In this document: one piece after another, positions 22,321 through 30,745 of the stretch
Position numbering within the stretch: position 1 is the first letter of the stretch
Layout of the letters: each line of letters starts with the position of its first letter
Source of the DNA: Oscillibacter sp.
Lineage (GTDB): Bacteria; Bacillota; Clostridia; Oscillospirales; Oscillospiraceae
Assembly: GCA_022791875.1 (NCBI GenBank)
Contig: JAAVZX010000077.1
Location: 83,166-147,165 of the forward strand
Direction of reading: 5' to 3'
Length of the DNA stretch: 64,000 nucleotides
Made by a program: the position numbers and the translations under genes
Notes under the pieces: generated by a model
What the model was told of the DNA's origin: nothing
Database searches by the model: none
Seen by the model: only the letters and a program-made list of their open reading frames with translations

Positions 22321-24837
22321 TCAGGTCGTCAGGCCCGTGCCGTTCACCAGCTTGTCGAGGACGGAGTCCAGGGTGGTCATCAGGCGGCAGGCGGCGTTGT
22401 AGGACTTGGCATACATCATCAGATTCATGGCCTCGTCGTTGAAGTCCACGGAGGACACGGAGTCCCGCTGGGTGTCCAGGTCGACGGAGGTCTTGTAGTA
22501 GGTGTTCAGCAGGTCGGTGGTCTTCTTCTGGTCATCGCCCAGGACGGTGCCGATGTTGTTCCACATCTCCCCGAAGGTGCCGTTGAACATGGTGTCCCCG
22601 TTGGCCTGGTCGCAGGAGGTGAGGTCCGTGGGGCTGTAGTCCATCTTCGTGTGGAACAGGCCCTCCAGGTGCAGCACGTTCTCGCTGTCGCCGGAGGCGG
22701 GCTCCACCTCGCCCATAGCGCAGGTGAAGGAGCGGACGATCTTGTCGCCCTTGGACCAGGAGTAGGCGATGGAGATGTTGGAGGCTGTGATATCGGTGTC
22801 GTCGTCGCTGTCGCCGTGGTTGCTGAGGAGGTTTCCGCCGTCGAAGATGCCCTTGACTGCATCTTCGTCCACCTTGACGCTTCCGTCGGGTTGGTAGGTT
22901 TCTCCGCCCAGGTATGCCTTGACCAAGTCGGACTTTGAGATATCGACGCCGGACTGGTTGGTGGCCTCGAGGGCGTCCTTTACCTCCTGGGGCAGGGCGT
23001 CCCACACCTTGGGATCGTCGTAATCGACGTACTTGTTCAGGGCATATTCGGCCTTCTCAAAAATCGGGTTTCCACCACCGTCCACAGCCGGGTTTCCGTT
23101 CTCGTCCTTAGCCTGGACCGGATTTCCGTCCTTATCTCTCACCACATATTCAATGGTAATAAGCGCACTGGCAGGCCGGCCGCTCTCGTTCATGACCGGA
23201 TCTCCATTCGCGTCCACTACAGGGGTGATATAGTTGCCGTCTGGATCGGTGCGGTAGCCCTGGTTGGCCTCGTTGAGCACCGTGGCGATCTGGTTGGCCA
23301 GCAGGTCCAGGGAGCGTTGGTAGTAGGGGATGCCCCGCTTGGTGGCGGCTTTCTCGTCCACGTTGGCGATTACGTCCAGGTCGGTGAACTCGCCGTTTTC
23401 CGTCAGCAGTTCCCGCTCCGCCTGGAGCGCGCCGATCATGTCGTTGTCGTCCAGATGCACGTCTCCGGAGGGGGTCTTGGTGTAGACGCGCTTGAAGTAC
23501 GCGTTGGGGGCATTGGGGTCCTTCACGTCCGGGTCCCGGCCATAGACGGTGATGGTGATCACGCCGGTGTCCTTATCCGTCTCCTGGGTGGTGCCGCCGG
23601 TGTCCTTGACGGCGTCGCTGTACTCCTTCTGCGTCAGGGGCGTCGTCTTCACAGATGTATAGTAGAAGAGGTTATCCCGGCAGTCCCGCAGCTCGGAGAC
23701 GGTCATGTCGAAGTCGGGGTTGTTGACCAGGCGGGCCTCATCCGGGTCCTTGGTAGGCTTTCCGTCGGCGGACAGGTAGGGAAGGTAATCGGGGTTCTCC
23801 ACGGGGACCCACAGGGCATCGTTAGCATCTGTAACAACCTCGTTTTTGTCGTTTACCATCTCGCCATTCTCATTCAGCTTTGGTGTCGTCTGCGCCTCAG
23901 AGGCACGGGCCGTAGGATTGCCGAACTGATCCAGATACGGCAGACTGGTGGGGTCCTTATAGTCCGGGTCCCGCTTCTGGGGCACCTGGTCGATAGAGAT
24001 CTGGGCCCCGAAGATGCCGTCAATCAAAGTGGTGCTGTCCGTCTTCACGGAGGGGTCCGGGTTGGCGTCGCCCAGCTTAATGACGCACTTCTCCACCCAC
24101 TCGCCGCCGCCGATGTCCTCCGGCTCGTACTTCACGTCGATCTGCATGTACTCCGACAGCTGGTCAATCAGCAGATTCCGCTCGTCCCGGAGCTCCAGGG
24201 CCTTATGGCCGTGGATCTCGCTGTTGCGGATTGACTCGTTCAGGTCCCGGATGCCGGTGAGGATGGAGTTTACCGTCTTCACGTCCTGGACCAGGCCCTT
24301 CTCCACGTTGTTGTAGTGCTCCTCCAGCTTGGCGGCGTAAGAGTTCAGCTTCTGGCACAGGGACTCCACGGCGGAGCGGACCTGGATGTCGAACTCCTGG
24401 TGGCCCGTCTCGGTGGTGAGGCGCTCCAGGGCGCTGGCGATGTTCTCAATCTGTGCGCCGATGATGCCGAAGTGCTCGCCCTCGGTCTGCTCGCCCTTGG
24501 CGACCTCGTCCAGGATGGTGGCGATGCCCTGCAAACCGCCCAGCTTCGTGTCCTGGTAGCCCACCTTAGCCTGCTCGCTGCGGAAGCGGATGTCCAGGTA
24601 GGGGTCCCGGATCTGGGAGACGCCGCTGGCCAGCACGCCCTGGCCGATGCGCAGGTCGTACTTGGCCGTGTAGCGGTCCGCGCCGCCGATGTAGAGGCTC
24701 TCCTGGTCCAGGCGCTGCCGGGTGTAGCCGGGGGTGTTGATATTTGAAATATTGTTGCCCGTTACCGTCAGTCCGCTCTGGGCCGCGTAAATGGCCAGGC
24801 GGGCCTGGGTAAAGGAACCAAACGTACCGATGCCCAT
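22321..24837 (-). CDS. flgK: Flagellar hook-filament junction protein FlgK (enlarged)
   Basis: FlgK/HAP1, 838 residues, longer than the usual 500-650. The N-terminus (FTQARLAIYAAQSGLTVTGNNISNINTPGYTRQR) and C-terminus (NDEAMNLMMYAKSYNAACRLMTTLDSVLDKLV) are the conserved rod-type ends. The middle has two large insertions. One holds a duplicated PYLxxxGxPT unit; the other holds Asp-Gly-Asn-Pro repeats (DKDGNPVQAKDENGNPAVDG). The start is ATG at 24837 with AGGAGA nine bases upstream; a TTG two codons earlier is too close. It is in the flgM-flgN-flgK-flgL operon, with FlgN as its likely export chaperone. Confidence 0.92.
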   Translation of the reverse strand: MGIGTFGSFTQARLAIYAAQSGLTVTGNNISNINTPGYTRQRLDQESLYIGGADRYTAKYDLRIGQGVLASGVSQIRDPYLDIRFRSEQAKVGYQDTKLGGLQGIATILDEVAKGEQTEGEHFGIIGAQIENIASALERLTTETGHQEFDIQVRSAVESLCQKLNSYAAKLEEHYNNVEKGLVQDVKTVNSILTGIRDLNESIRNSEIHGHKALELRDERNLLIDQLSEYMQIDVKYEPEDIGGGEWVEKCVIKLGDANPDPSVKTDSTTLIDGIFGAQISIDQVPQKRDPDYKDPTSLPYLDQFGNPTARASEAQTTPKLNENGEMVNDKNEVVTDANDALWVPVENPDYLPYLSADGKPTKDPDEARLVNNPDFDMTVSELRDCRDNLFYYTSVKTTPLTQKEYSDAVKDTGGTTQETDKDTGVITITVYGRDPDVKDPNAPNAYFKRVYTKTPSGDVHLDDNDMIGALQAERELLTENGEFTDLDVIANVDEKAATKRGIPYYQRSLDLLANQIATVLNEANQGYRTDPDGNYITPVVDANGDPVMNESGRPASALITIEYVVRDKDGNPVQAKDENGNPAVDGGGNPIFEKAEYALNKYVDYDDPKVWDALPQEVKDALEATNQSGVDISKSDLVKAYLGGETYQPDGSVKVDEDAVKGIFDGGNLLSNHGDSDDDTDITASNISIAYSWSKGDKIVRSFTCAMGEVEPASGDSENVLHLEGLFHTKMDYSPTDLTSCDQANGDTMFNGTFGEMWNNIGTVLGDDQKKTTDLLNTYYKTSVDLDTQRDSVSSVDFNDEAMNLMMYAKSYNAACRLMTTLDSVLDKLVNGTGLTT

Positions 24838-24867
24838 AGTCAATCTTCTCCTTTAATCTGGCGCAGC

Positions 24868-25359
24868 TCAGGCGCGGAAATCAGTTCTCATGGATTGGGG
24901 GGGCTGGGGGGACGGCGCGGGGGGGGCGTAGCCGGGCCCCGCCGCCTCCTGGGGCTCCTTCGGACCGCCCATGCCGGCGATGACGGACTCCACCTCGTAA
25001 AGGTTCTGCTCCAGCTTCGTCCGCGCGGCCTTGGCGCTCTCCTGATAGATCTGGTACTCGTCCTGCAAAGCGGCCACGGCCTTCTGGGCGCTCTCCCGGA
25101 GCTCCAGGGGGTAGCGGGCGGGCAGCTGGCTCAGGGGCACTTCCTTCATGCCCATCTCCCCCAGCAGCCGTTCCTTGCTCTGCTCCAGCCCTCTGAACGA
25201 GAGGGCCAGGGCCTGCTCCCGCTTGAGGACCTCGTCCAGGGCCACCAGGTCATCGTTCTGGGCGGCCTCGATCTTCCGCTTTGCCAGGGCGGACAGCTCT
25301 TCCACGTTGGAGCGCAGGGTGTCCAGCAGTTCCAGATAGGAATTGTATACGTTGTCCAT
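24868..25359 (-). CDS. flgN: Flagellar export chaperone FlgN
   Basis: Predicted FlgN, 163 residues, a helical chaperone for FlgK and FlgL. The sequence is almost entirely alpha-helical with heptad-like Leu/Glu/Ala spacing (LLDTLRSNVEELSALAKRKIEAAQ, LDEVLKREQALALSFRGLEQ) and a Pro-rich tail. ATG at 25359 has GGAGG seven bases upstream, with the stop codon of flgM inside the ribosome-site region. Identification rests on length, helical pattern and position between flgM and flgK. Confidence 0.82.
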   Translation of the reverse strand: MDNVYNSYLELLDTLRSNVEELSALAKRKIEAAQNDDLVALDEVLKREQALALSFRGLEQSKERLLGEMGMKEVPLSQLPARYPLELRESAQKAVAALQDEYQIYQESAKAARTKLEQNLYEVESVIAGMGGPKEPQEAAGPGYAPPAPSPQPPQSMRTDFRA

Positions 25360-25361
25360 GC

Positions 25362-25670
25362 TCAATCCTCCACAAGGAACAGAATCCGCCCCGCGATGGC
25401 CATGGGGTCCGGTGTGTAGGCCCCGGCGGAAACCTCCTGCCGGAGGGCCTGGATGTCGCCGGTGGTGGTGGCGGTCCGCACCTCATGAGACAGGCGACTG
25501 ACCGTGTCCATCCGGGCCGAGCCCTCCCCCGCCAGGAGGGAGGAAAATGTGGCGGAGTCATAGTTGGGTCCCACGGAAGTGGGAGCGGCGGCGCCGCGCT
25601 TCTGAATGGGGTAATACGTTTTTGTCCGGCTGACAGAGGAAATGCCGCCGGAACCGGAAGAAGTCAGCAC
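25362..25670 (-). CDS. flgM: Anti-sigma-D factor FlgM
   Basis: Predicted FlgM, 102 residues, which binds FliA/sigma-D until the hook is finished. The N-terminal half is low-complexity (Ser/Gly/Thr-rich). The C-terminal half has the family pattern RMDTVSRLSHEVRTATTTGDIQALRQEV followed by GAYTPDPMAIAGRILF, that is, the xxGxYxxDxxxIAxxLL signature. The start is GTG at 25670 with AGGATGG nine bases upstream. It heads the late flagellar operon behind a sigma-D promoter, forming the usual feedback loop with the fliA gene at 61.4-62.3 kb. In Bacillus and here flgN follows it. Confidence 0.85.
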   Translation of the reverse strand: MLTSSGSGGISSVSRTKTYYPIQKRGAAAPTSVGPNYDSATFSSLLAGEGSARMDTVSRLSHEVRTATTTGDIQALRQEVSAGAYTPDPMAIAGRILFLVED

Positions 25671-25804
25671 AATGTCTCACCATCCTTTGCCTGTTTCCCG
25701 CCCCCTCTGCTTCCCCGCAGGCGGACGCAATGGTCCGGACGTACACAGGGGAGGGCGCGGGCGCTGTCACAATACAGCCTGCGTTTACAACCTATTTAAT
25801 ATTC

Positions 25805-25830
25805 ATATCGGCAAAACAGCCGAAAAGTTA
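25805..25830 (-). promoter_or_regulatory. Sigma-D (FliA) promoter of the flgM operon
   Basis: On the minus strand TAAC (25827-25830), a 14-bp spacer and GCCGATAT (25805-25812). The -10 is a perfect sigma-D box and the -35 matches TAAA at three of four. The leader to flgM is about 130 nt. Confidence 0.85.
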
Positions 25831-25905
25831 AGAACGCCTTTGGAGAATTTTCTCATTCTATCGAGAATCCTGCCGCCGGAGGCCCTTCCTGCCTGCCAGC
25901 AGAAG

Positions 25906-25937
25906 GGCGGGAGCGGACCAATCCGTCCGCTCCCGCC
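25906..25937 (-). terminator. GC-rich hairpin after cheB
   Basis: A 13-bp perfect stem, GGCGGGAGCGGAC/GTCCGCTCCCGCC, lies about 50 bp after the cheB stop codon. No T run follows on the minus strand, so it may be a weak or protein-assisted terminator. A copy of the GC module GCCGCCGGAGGCCC lies next to it (25872-25885). Confidence 0.5.
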
Positions 25938-25984
25938 GCAAAAATGCGCAGAAAGTCCGTGCATAAGATGGAAAAAATTCCCGT

Positions 25985-27055
25985 TTACTTCAAGCTGTTC
26001 AGGTGCCGGATCAGCACGCCCGCGATGCTCTCACAGGACGCCTGGGTACACACGGCCCCGATGTTCTGGGCCACCATGGGCATTCCGTAGACCACGCAGG
26101 ACTCCTTATCCTGCCCGATGGTGTACGCCCCCTTTTTGCGCATGGCGAGAAGGCCCGCCGCGCCGTCCTGGCCCATGCCGGTCATGATGATCCCCACCAT
26201 CTTGCAGCGCACCGCCTCCGACATAGACTGGAACATGGCGTCCACGGAGGGCCGGTGCCCACTGACCCGCTCCCCGGGCATACAGGACACGGTGTACTTG
26301 TTGTTCCCGATCCGCACCACCCGGCACTGGAGGTCCGCAGGGGCAACCAGGGCCAGCCCCCGGTGGAGCTCGTCGCCGCTCTTGGCCTCCCGCACCTCCA
26401 TCTTGCACAGCCGGTTCAGCCGTTCCGCATACATCTTCGTGAAGCCCGGGGGCATGTGCTGCACGATGACCATGCCGGGGATGTCCGCCGGGAGGCGCTT
26501 CATGACCTCCAGGGTGGCCTCGGTGCCGCCGGTGGAGGCCCCCAGGCCGATCAGCACGTTGTCCATGGCCGGAGAGGCCCCCAGGGGGGGCAGGGTCCCG
26601 CCCCCCAGGGGGGACGCGGCCCCGCCGGCAGCGGCCCGTGCCGCCGGGGAGGCGGAGCGGACCTTCGCCATGGAGGCGATGATGATTTTCTGGGACAGGG
26701 CGGTGATGAAGGCCTCCCGGCTGTCCCGGGCCTCGGGCTTGCGCACGAAGTCCACGGCCCCGGCGCTCAGGGCGTCGAAGACTTTCAGGTTCAGGGAGGA
26801 CACCAGGATCACCGGCACCGGGTTGGCGGGGATGTACTCCTTCAGAAAGTCAATGCCGCTCTGGCCCGGCATCTCCACGTCCATGGTCACCACGTCCGGC
26901 TTTAACTGCTGGATCTTGCCGCGGGCGTCCAGGGTGTTGATGGCGTAGCCGATGATTTCAATGCGGGGATGGGTTGAGAGGCCGTTCATAATCATGCTGC
27001 GGGCCAGGGCGGAGTCGTCCACCACCAGCACGCGGATTTTAGTTCCAGACACCAT
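25985..27055 (-). CDS. cheB: Chemotaxis protein-glutamate methylesterase CheB
   Basis: CheB, 356 residues, removing methyl groups from chemoreceptors when phosphorylated by CheA. The receiver domain has VLVVDDSALARSMI and the acceptor Asp in VVTMDVEMPGQSG. An Ala/Gly/Pro-rich linker leads to the esterase domain with the catalytic Ser in GASTGGTEA, His in IVQHMPPGFT and Asp in MTGMGQDGAAG. The start is taken as ATG 27055 from the family N-terminus; its ribosome site (GGAGG) is rather far (14 bases), and upstream in-frame starts cannot be excluded. It is the last gene of cheA-cheW-cheR-cheB. Confidence 0.94.
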   Translation of the reverse strand: MVSGTKIRVLVVDDSALARSMIMNGLSTHPRIEIIGYAINTLDARGKIQQLKPDVVTMDVEMPGQSGIDFLKEYIPANPVPVILVSSLNLKVFDALSAGAVDFVRKPEARDSREAFITALSQKIIIASMAKVRSASPAARAAAGGAASPLGGGTLPPLGASPAMDNVLIGLGASTGGTEATLEVMKRLPADIPGMVIVQHMPPGFTKMYAERLNRLCKMEVREAKSGDELHRGLALVAPADLQCRVVRIGNNKYTVSCMPGERVSGHRPSVDAMFQSMSEAVRCKMVGIIMTGMGQDGAAGLLAMRKKGAYTIGQDKESCVVYGMPMVAQNIGAVCTQASCESIAGVLIRHLNSLK

Positions 27056-27184
27056 ACGAAGGGAGTCCACCTCCGGTTTCCATATTTCCTGAATCATGCC
27101 GGTCTGCCCCCGCGCCCCCACAGGCCGGACCCCAGGGGCCCGGTCTTCCGGAAACAGGGAGACAGACGGAACGGTTCTGCACGT

Positions 27185-28021
27185 TTACTTCTGGAAGGTC
27201 GCCGTCGCCAGACGGCGGTAGGGGGAGTTCTGGCTCAGGTTTTCCGAGTAGCTGATCAGCAGGTAGCCCCCCGGGACGGTGGCGTCGTAGAAGCGGCGGA
27301 CCAGGGCGTCCTTGGTGGGCTGGTCGAAGTAGATCATCACGTTGCGGCAGAAGATCACGTCGAACTTCCGGCGGAACCTGATGGGGTCCATGAGGTTGAA
27401 GGTCTTGAAAATCACGTTGTTCCGCACCTCCGGGGTGACGGCGTGGGTGCCGTCGGGGCGGGCGGTGAAGTATTTGCGCTTCCACTCCTGGGGAATGGTG
27501 TCCGGGAGGGTGTAGATCCCCTTCTGGGCCTTGGCCAGGGCCTGGGCGGAGATGTCGGTGGCCAGGAGCTTCGTGTCCCACTGCTTCGCCTGGGGGCCTA
27601 AGTAGTCGTAGAGGAGCATGGTGAGGTTGTAGGGCTCCTCGCCGCTGGAGCAGCCGGCGCTCCAGATGGCCAGGCTCTTGTCCCGCTGGTGGCGGTGCAC
27701 GATCTCCGGGATGATGTTCTTCGTGAAGTAGTCCAGGTGCTCCTGCTCCCGCATGAAGAAGGTGTAGTTGGTGGTCAGCTTGTTCAGGATCAGGGTGATC
27801 TCGTCGTTCTCCTTCTTCTCCAGGACGTGGTTGACGAAGTCGGAAAAGCTGGTGTAGCCCAGCTTCCGGATGGCTGGGGAGAGCCGGCCCGTGACCAGCT
27901 GCCGCTTCTGGGTGAGGTCGATGCCGTAGGTGGACTGCATGAACTGGGCCATGCGCTTGAAGTCCTTCTCGGAGATCGTCATGGGGGAAAAGGCGCCCCC
28001 GGTCTCGTTATTTTTATCCAT
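27185..28021 (-). CDS. cheR: Chemoreceptor glutamate methyltransferase CheR
   Basis: CheR, 278 residues, methylating receptor glutamates with SAM. The N-terminal helical domain (KDFKRMAQFMQSTYGIDLTQKRQLV) is followed by the SAM-binding domain with WSAGCSSGEEPYNLTMLL and the family motif FDVIFCRNVMIYFDQPTK. The start is ATG at 28021; an upstream TTG at 28027 is possible and the ribosome site is weak, suggesting coupling to cheW. It pairs with CheB and the chemoreceptor at 48-50 kb. Confidence 0.95.
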   Translation of the reverse strand: MDKNNETGGAFSPMTISEKDFKRMAQFMQSTYGIDLTQKRQLVTGRLSPAIRKLGYTSFSDFVNHVLEKKENDEITLILNKLTTNYTFFMREQEHLDYFTKNIIPEIVHRHQRDKSLAIWSAGCSSGEEPYNLTMLLYDYLGPQAKQWDTKLLATDISAQALAKAQKGIYTLPDTIPQEWKRKYFTARPDGTHAVTPEVRNNVIFKTFNLMDPIRFRRKFDVIFCRNVMIYFDQPTKDALVRRFYDATVPGGYLLISYSENLSQNSPYRRLATATFQK

Positions 28022-28055
28022 ATTCAAAACTCAACTCGTTTTCCAGAATCTTCCC

Positions 28056-28535
28056 TCACGGCGCCAGAAGCTGCTCGCAGTCCAGCACCAGCATGGTGCC
28101 CAGCCCGTCGGGCAGGGTGCACATGCCGGAGACCAGCTTCTGGGCGCTCTGGGCGGGGATGGGCATGATGCTCTCGTCGGGAATGTCCAGCATCAGCTCC
28201 ACCGCGTCCACCAGGATGCCCAGGTGGTTGTTGTTGTAGTTCAGCACCACCAGGAGGCTGTTTTCCAGAGACTCCTTCCCCAGCCGGAGGCGGATGTCCA
28301 TCATGGGGATGATCTGGCCCCGCATATTGAAGATGCCGCAGATATAGGAGGGCATCATGGGCAGGTAAGTGACCGTATATCCGTTCAGGATTTCCACCGC
28401 ATACTCGGCGTCCAGGCCGATCCGCAGGTCATCCACCACGAAAATGAGGTACTTCCGGCTGCTGACGATCTCCTCCTGCACCTCAGGGGCCTCGTCCTCG
28501 CGCTGGAACAAAACATCTTCCTTCATTGCGTTCAT
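28056..28535 (-). CDS. cheW: Chemotaxis coupling protein CheW
   Basis: CheW, 159 residues, linking chemoreceptors to CheA. After an acidic N-terminus of about 25 residues comes the CheW domain (YLIFVVDDLRIGLDAEYAVEIL, ICGIFNMRGQIIPMMDIRLRLG, GILVDAVELMLDIP). The start is ATG at 28535: GGAGGA lies five to seven bases upstream, while a longer in-frame reading enters cheA. It starts 20 bp after the cheA stop codon. Confidence 0.95.
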   Translation of the reverse strand: MNAMKEDVLFQREDEAPEVQEEIVSSRKYLIFVVDDLRIGLDAEYAVEILNGYTVTYLPMMPSYICGIFNMRGQIIPMMDIRLRLGKESLENSLLVVLNYNNNHLGILVDAVELMLDIPDESIMPIPAQSAQKLVSGMCTLPDGLGTMLVLDCEQLLAP

Positions 28536-28555
28536 AGGCTTCCTCCTTTTCCGGA

Positions 28556-30649
28556 TCACACGATGTGGGCCGCGGTGTACAGGCCCTTGGCGTCCAGGAT
28601 GATGCTGATGCTGCCGTCGCCCAGGATGCTGCACCCGGTGATGCCGTAGTTCTTGATGTCAAAGTTGTTGACGTAGGCGGGGAAGGGCTTCACCACGATC
28701 TGGTGCTCGCCCAGCAGCTCGTCGACGAAGAGGGCGTAGGAGATGTCCCCGGACTCCAGCCACATCAGAATGCCGTTTTCCACGTCCTCCTCGCCGCCGG
28801 GAAGGTTGTATAACTCCCGGGCGCGGATCACGGGGTAGTAGCTGTCCATGAGCTTGACCATCTCCCCGTTTACGGAGTCGTGGAGGATGTCTTTATTGGT
28901 CACCTTCACACTGGAGCGGACGTCCTTGATGGGGATGGTGAAGATGGAGTCGCCCACGGAGACCTCCATGCCGTCCATGATGGCCATGGTGAGGGGGATG
29001 CGCATGATGGTGGTCATGCCTTTGCCCTGCTCGCTGGTGATGGACACGGTGCCGCCAAGGCTCTCCACGCCGCTCTTCACCACGTCCATGCCCACGCCGC
29101 GGCCGGAGAACTCCGTCACCTGGGCGTTGGTGGAGAAGCCGGGGGCCATGAGGAAGTTCAGGATCTCCTTGTGGGAATACTCGATGTCAGGGGAGGCGAT
29201 GCCGTTGCGGATGGCCTTGGCCAGGACGGCCTCGTCGTTGACCCCCGCGCCGTCGTCGGAGATCTGGATGATGACCTCGCTGCCGGTGTCCTGGGCGGAG
29301 AGAAGGATCTCGCCCACGGGGTCCTTCCCGGCGTCGATCCGGTCCTGGACGTTCTCTTCAATACCGTGGTCCATGGAGTTGCGGACCATGTGCATGATGG
29401 GGTCGCCGATGGAGTCCACGATGGTCTTGTCCACCTCGGTGTTCTCCCCCACCAGGGTCAGCTTCACCTGCTTGTTCAGCTTCTTGCACATATCCCGGAC
29501 AATCCGGTTCATCTTCTGGAAGGTGTTGGACACGGGGATCATCCGCAGGGACATGGACACGTCCTGGAGCTCGTCGGTGAGCTTGCGCAGCTCCCGGGCG
29601 GACTTGTGGAACAGGTCCAGGTGCATCCCCTTCAAATCCGGGGACCCCGTCACCATGGCCTCGGTGATGACGATCTCCCCTACAATGGCAGAGAGGGCGT
29701 CCAGCTTGCTGAGGTTCACGCTGATGAGGCTCTCCTTCTGGTGCTGCTGGGCGTTGGCCCCGGCGGCAGCGGCGGGGGGCGCGGCGGGCGCCGCCTTCGG
29801 CGCGGGAGTGACCGCGGCGGCGGAGACGGCGGCTTCCTTCTCCGCGGGGGCCGGCGGCGGGGGCGGAGCCACGTAGTCGTGAGGCTGGTAGGAGCGGACG
29901 GACCCGGCGCTCTGGACGGCGGCGATGGCCGTCTCCCGGGCCTCGGGGTGGCGGAACATCAGGAGGAAGCCGTTTTCGATGATGGTCTCGGCGGTGGAGG
30001 CGTCCTGCTCCACGGCGGCGGGCTCATACAGGAAGTCGGAGTCGGCGCAGAAGCTCTGCATGGCCGTCACCAGCATGTAGGCCCGCAGGTTTTCCATGCC
30101 GCAGCCGTCGTCGAAGAAGACCCGGAGCTGGTAGGGGAAGTCCGGATTGCCCTCGGACGCCTGGGCGGGGGCGGCCTCGGAGCCGCCTCCGGCGGGGGCC
30201 GCGGCGGGCGGGGCGGCGGGGGCCGCCTCCTCGGCGGGCTCCTCTCCCTTAATTTTAGCGATCAAACTATTAATATTTGCTAAGAAACTGTCGACATCCT
30301 TATTAAGGGGCTGTTCTGCCTCCACCTTTTCCATCTCTTCCCGGAAGTAGTCCACGGAGTGGAGCATCAGGTCGAACAGGGCGGGGCGGTTCGCCTCGGA
30401 CACCACATCCATCGTGTTCTCCCGGATGATGAAGAACAGGTCCTCGATGCGGTGGGAAACCCGCGCCAGCGTATCAAACTCCATCATGGCCGAAGAGCCC
30501 TTGATGGTGTGCATGATGCGGAAAATTTCATTCACGTTGTCCTGTGAGAACGTATTCTCCTTTTCTGCGTCCAGGACAATCGTTTCCAACTGCTCCAGAA
30601 GCGTGTTGGTTTCATAGATATACATATCCAGAATGTCGTTGCTGCTCAC
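28556..30649 (-). CDS. cheA: Chemotaxis histidine kinase CheA
   Basis: CheA, 697 residues. The P1 phosphotransfer domain has His47 in FRIMHTIKGSSAMMEF. A Pro/Ala-rich linker precedes a P2-like domain (about residues 170-255). A second Ala-rich linker leads to the P3 dimerisation helices (about 310-380), the P4 ATPase domain (MHMVRNSMDHGIEE, DDGAGVND, GRGVGMDVV) and the P5 CheW-like domain to the C-terminus. The start is GTG at 30649 with GAGGTGG seven bases upstream. It heads cheA-cheW-cheR-cheB. No separate CheY gene is in the window. The divergent neighbour begins only 96 bp away. Confidence 0.96.
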   Translation of the reverse strand: MSSNDILDMYIYETNTLLEQLETIVLDAEKENTFSQDNVNEIFRIMHTIKGSSAMMEFDTLARVSHRIEDLFFIIRENTMDVVSEANRPALFDLMLHSVDYFREEMEKVEAEQPLNKDVDSFLANINSLIAKIKGEEPAEEAAPAAPPAAAPAGGGSEAAPAQASEGNPDFPYQLRVFFDDGCGMENLRAYMLVTAMQSFCADSDFLYEPAAVEQDASTAETIIENGFLLMFRHPEARETAIAAVQSAGSVRSYQPHDYVAPPPPPAPAEKEAAVSAAAVTPAPKAAPAAPPAAAAGANAQQHQKESLISVNLSKLDALSAIVGEIVITEAMVTGSPDLKGMHLDLFHKSARELRKLTDELQDVSMSLRMIPVSNTFQKMNRIVRDMCKKLNKQVKLTLVGENTEVDKTIVDSIGDPIMHMVRNSMDHGIEENVQDRIDAGKDPVGEILLSAQDTGSEVIIQISDDGAGVNDEAVLAKAIRNGIASPDIEYSHKEILNFLMAPGFSTNAQVTEFSGRGVGMDVVKSGVESLGGTVSITSEQGKGMTTIMRIPLTMAIMDGMEVSVGDSIFTIPIKDVRSSVKVTNKDILHDSVNGEMVKLMDSYYPVIRARELYNLPGGEEDVENGILMWLESGDISYALFVDELLGEHQIVVKPFPAYVNNFDIKNYGITGCSILGDGSISIILDAKGLYTAAHIV

Positions 30650-30745
30650 AAAAACACCACCTCATTCAGTCTTTCTAATAACTATCGACCCGTTGTGATA
30701 AAAAAATAAGTAGCGCACACAAGTTTTTTCTGCGAGGTGTCAAGA
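30650..30745. promoter_or_regulatory. Divergent promoter region between cheA and the FliK-like gene
   Basis: A 96-bp AT-rich gap that must hold both start signals. On the minus strand GTCGATAG resembles a sigma-D -10 but lacks a TAAA box at the right spacing. A TTGACA reading toward cheA has no fitting -10. No promoter is assigned with confidence. Confidence 0.35.
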
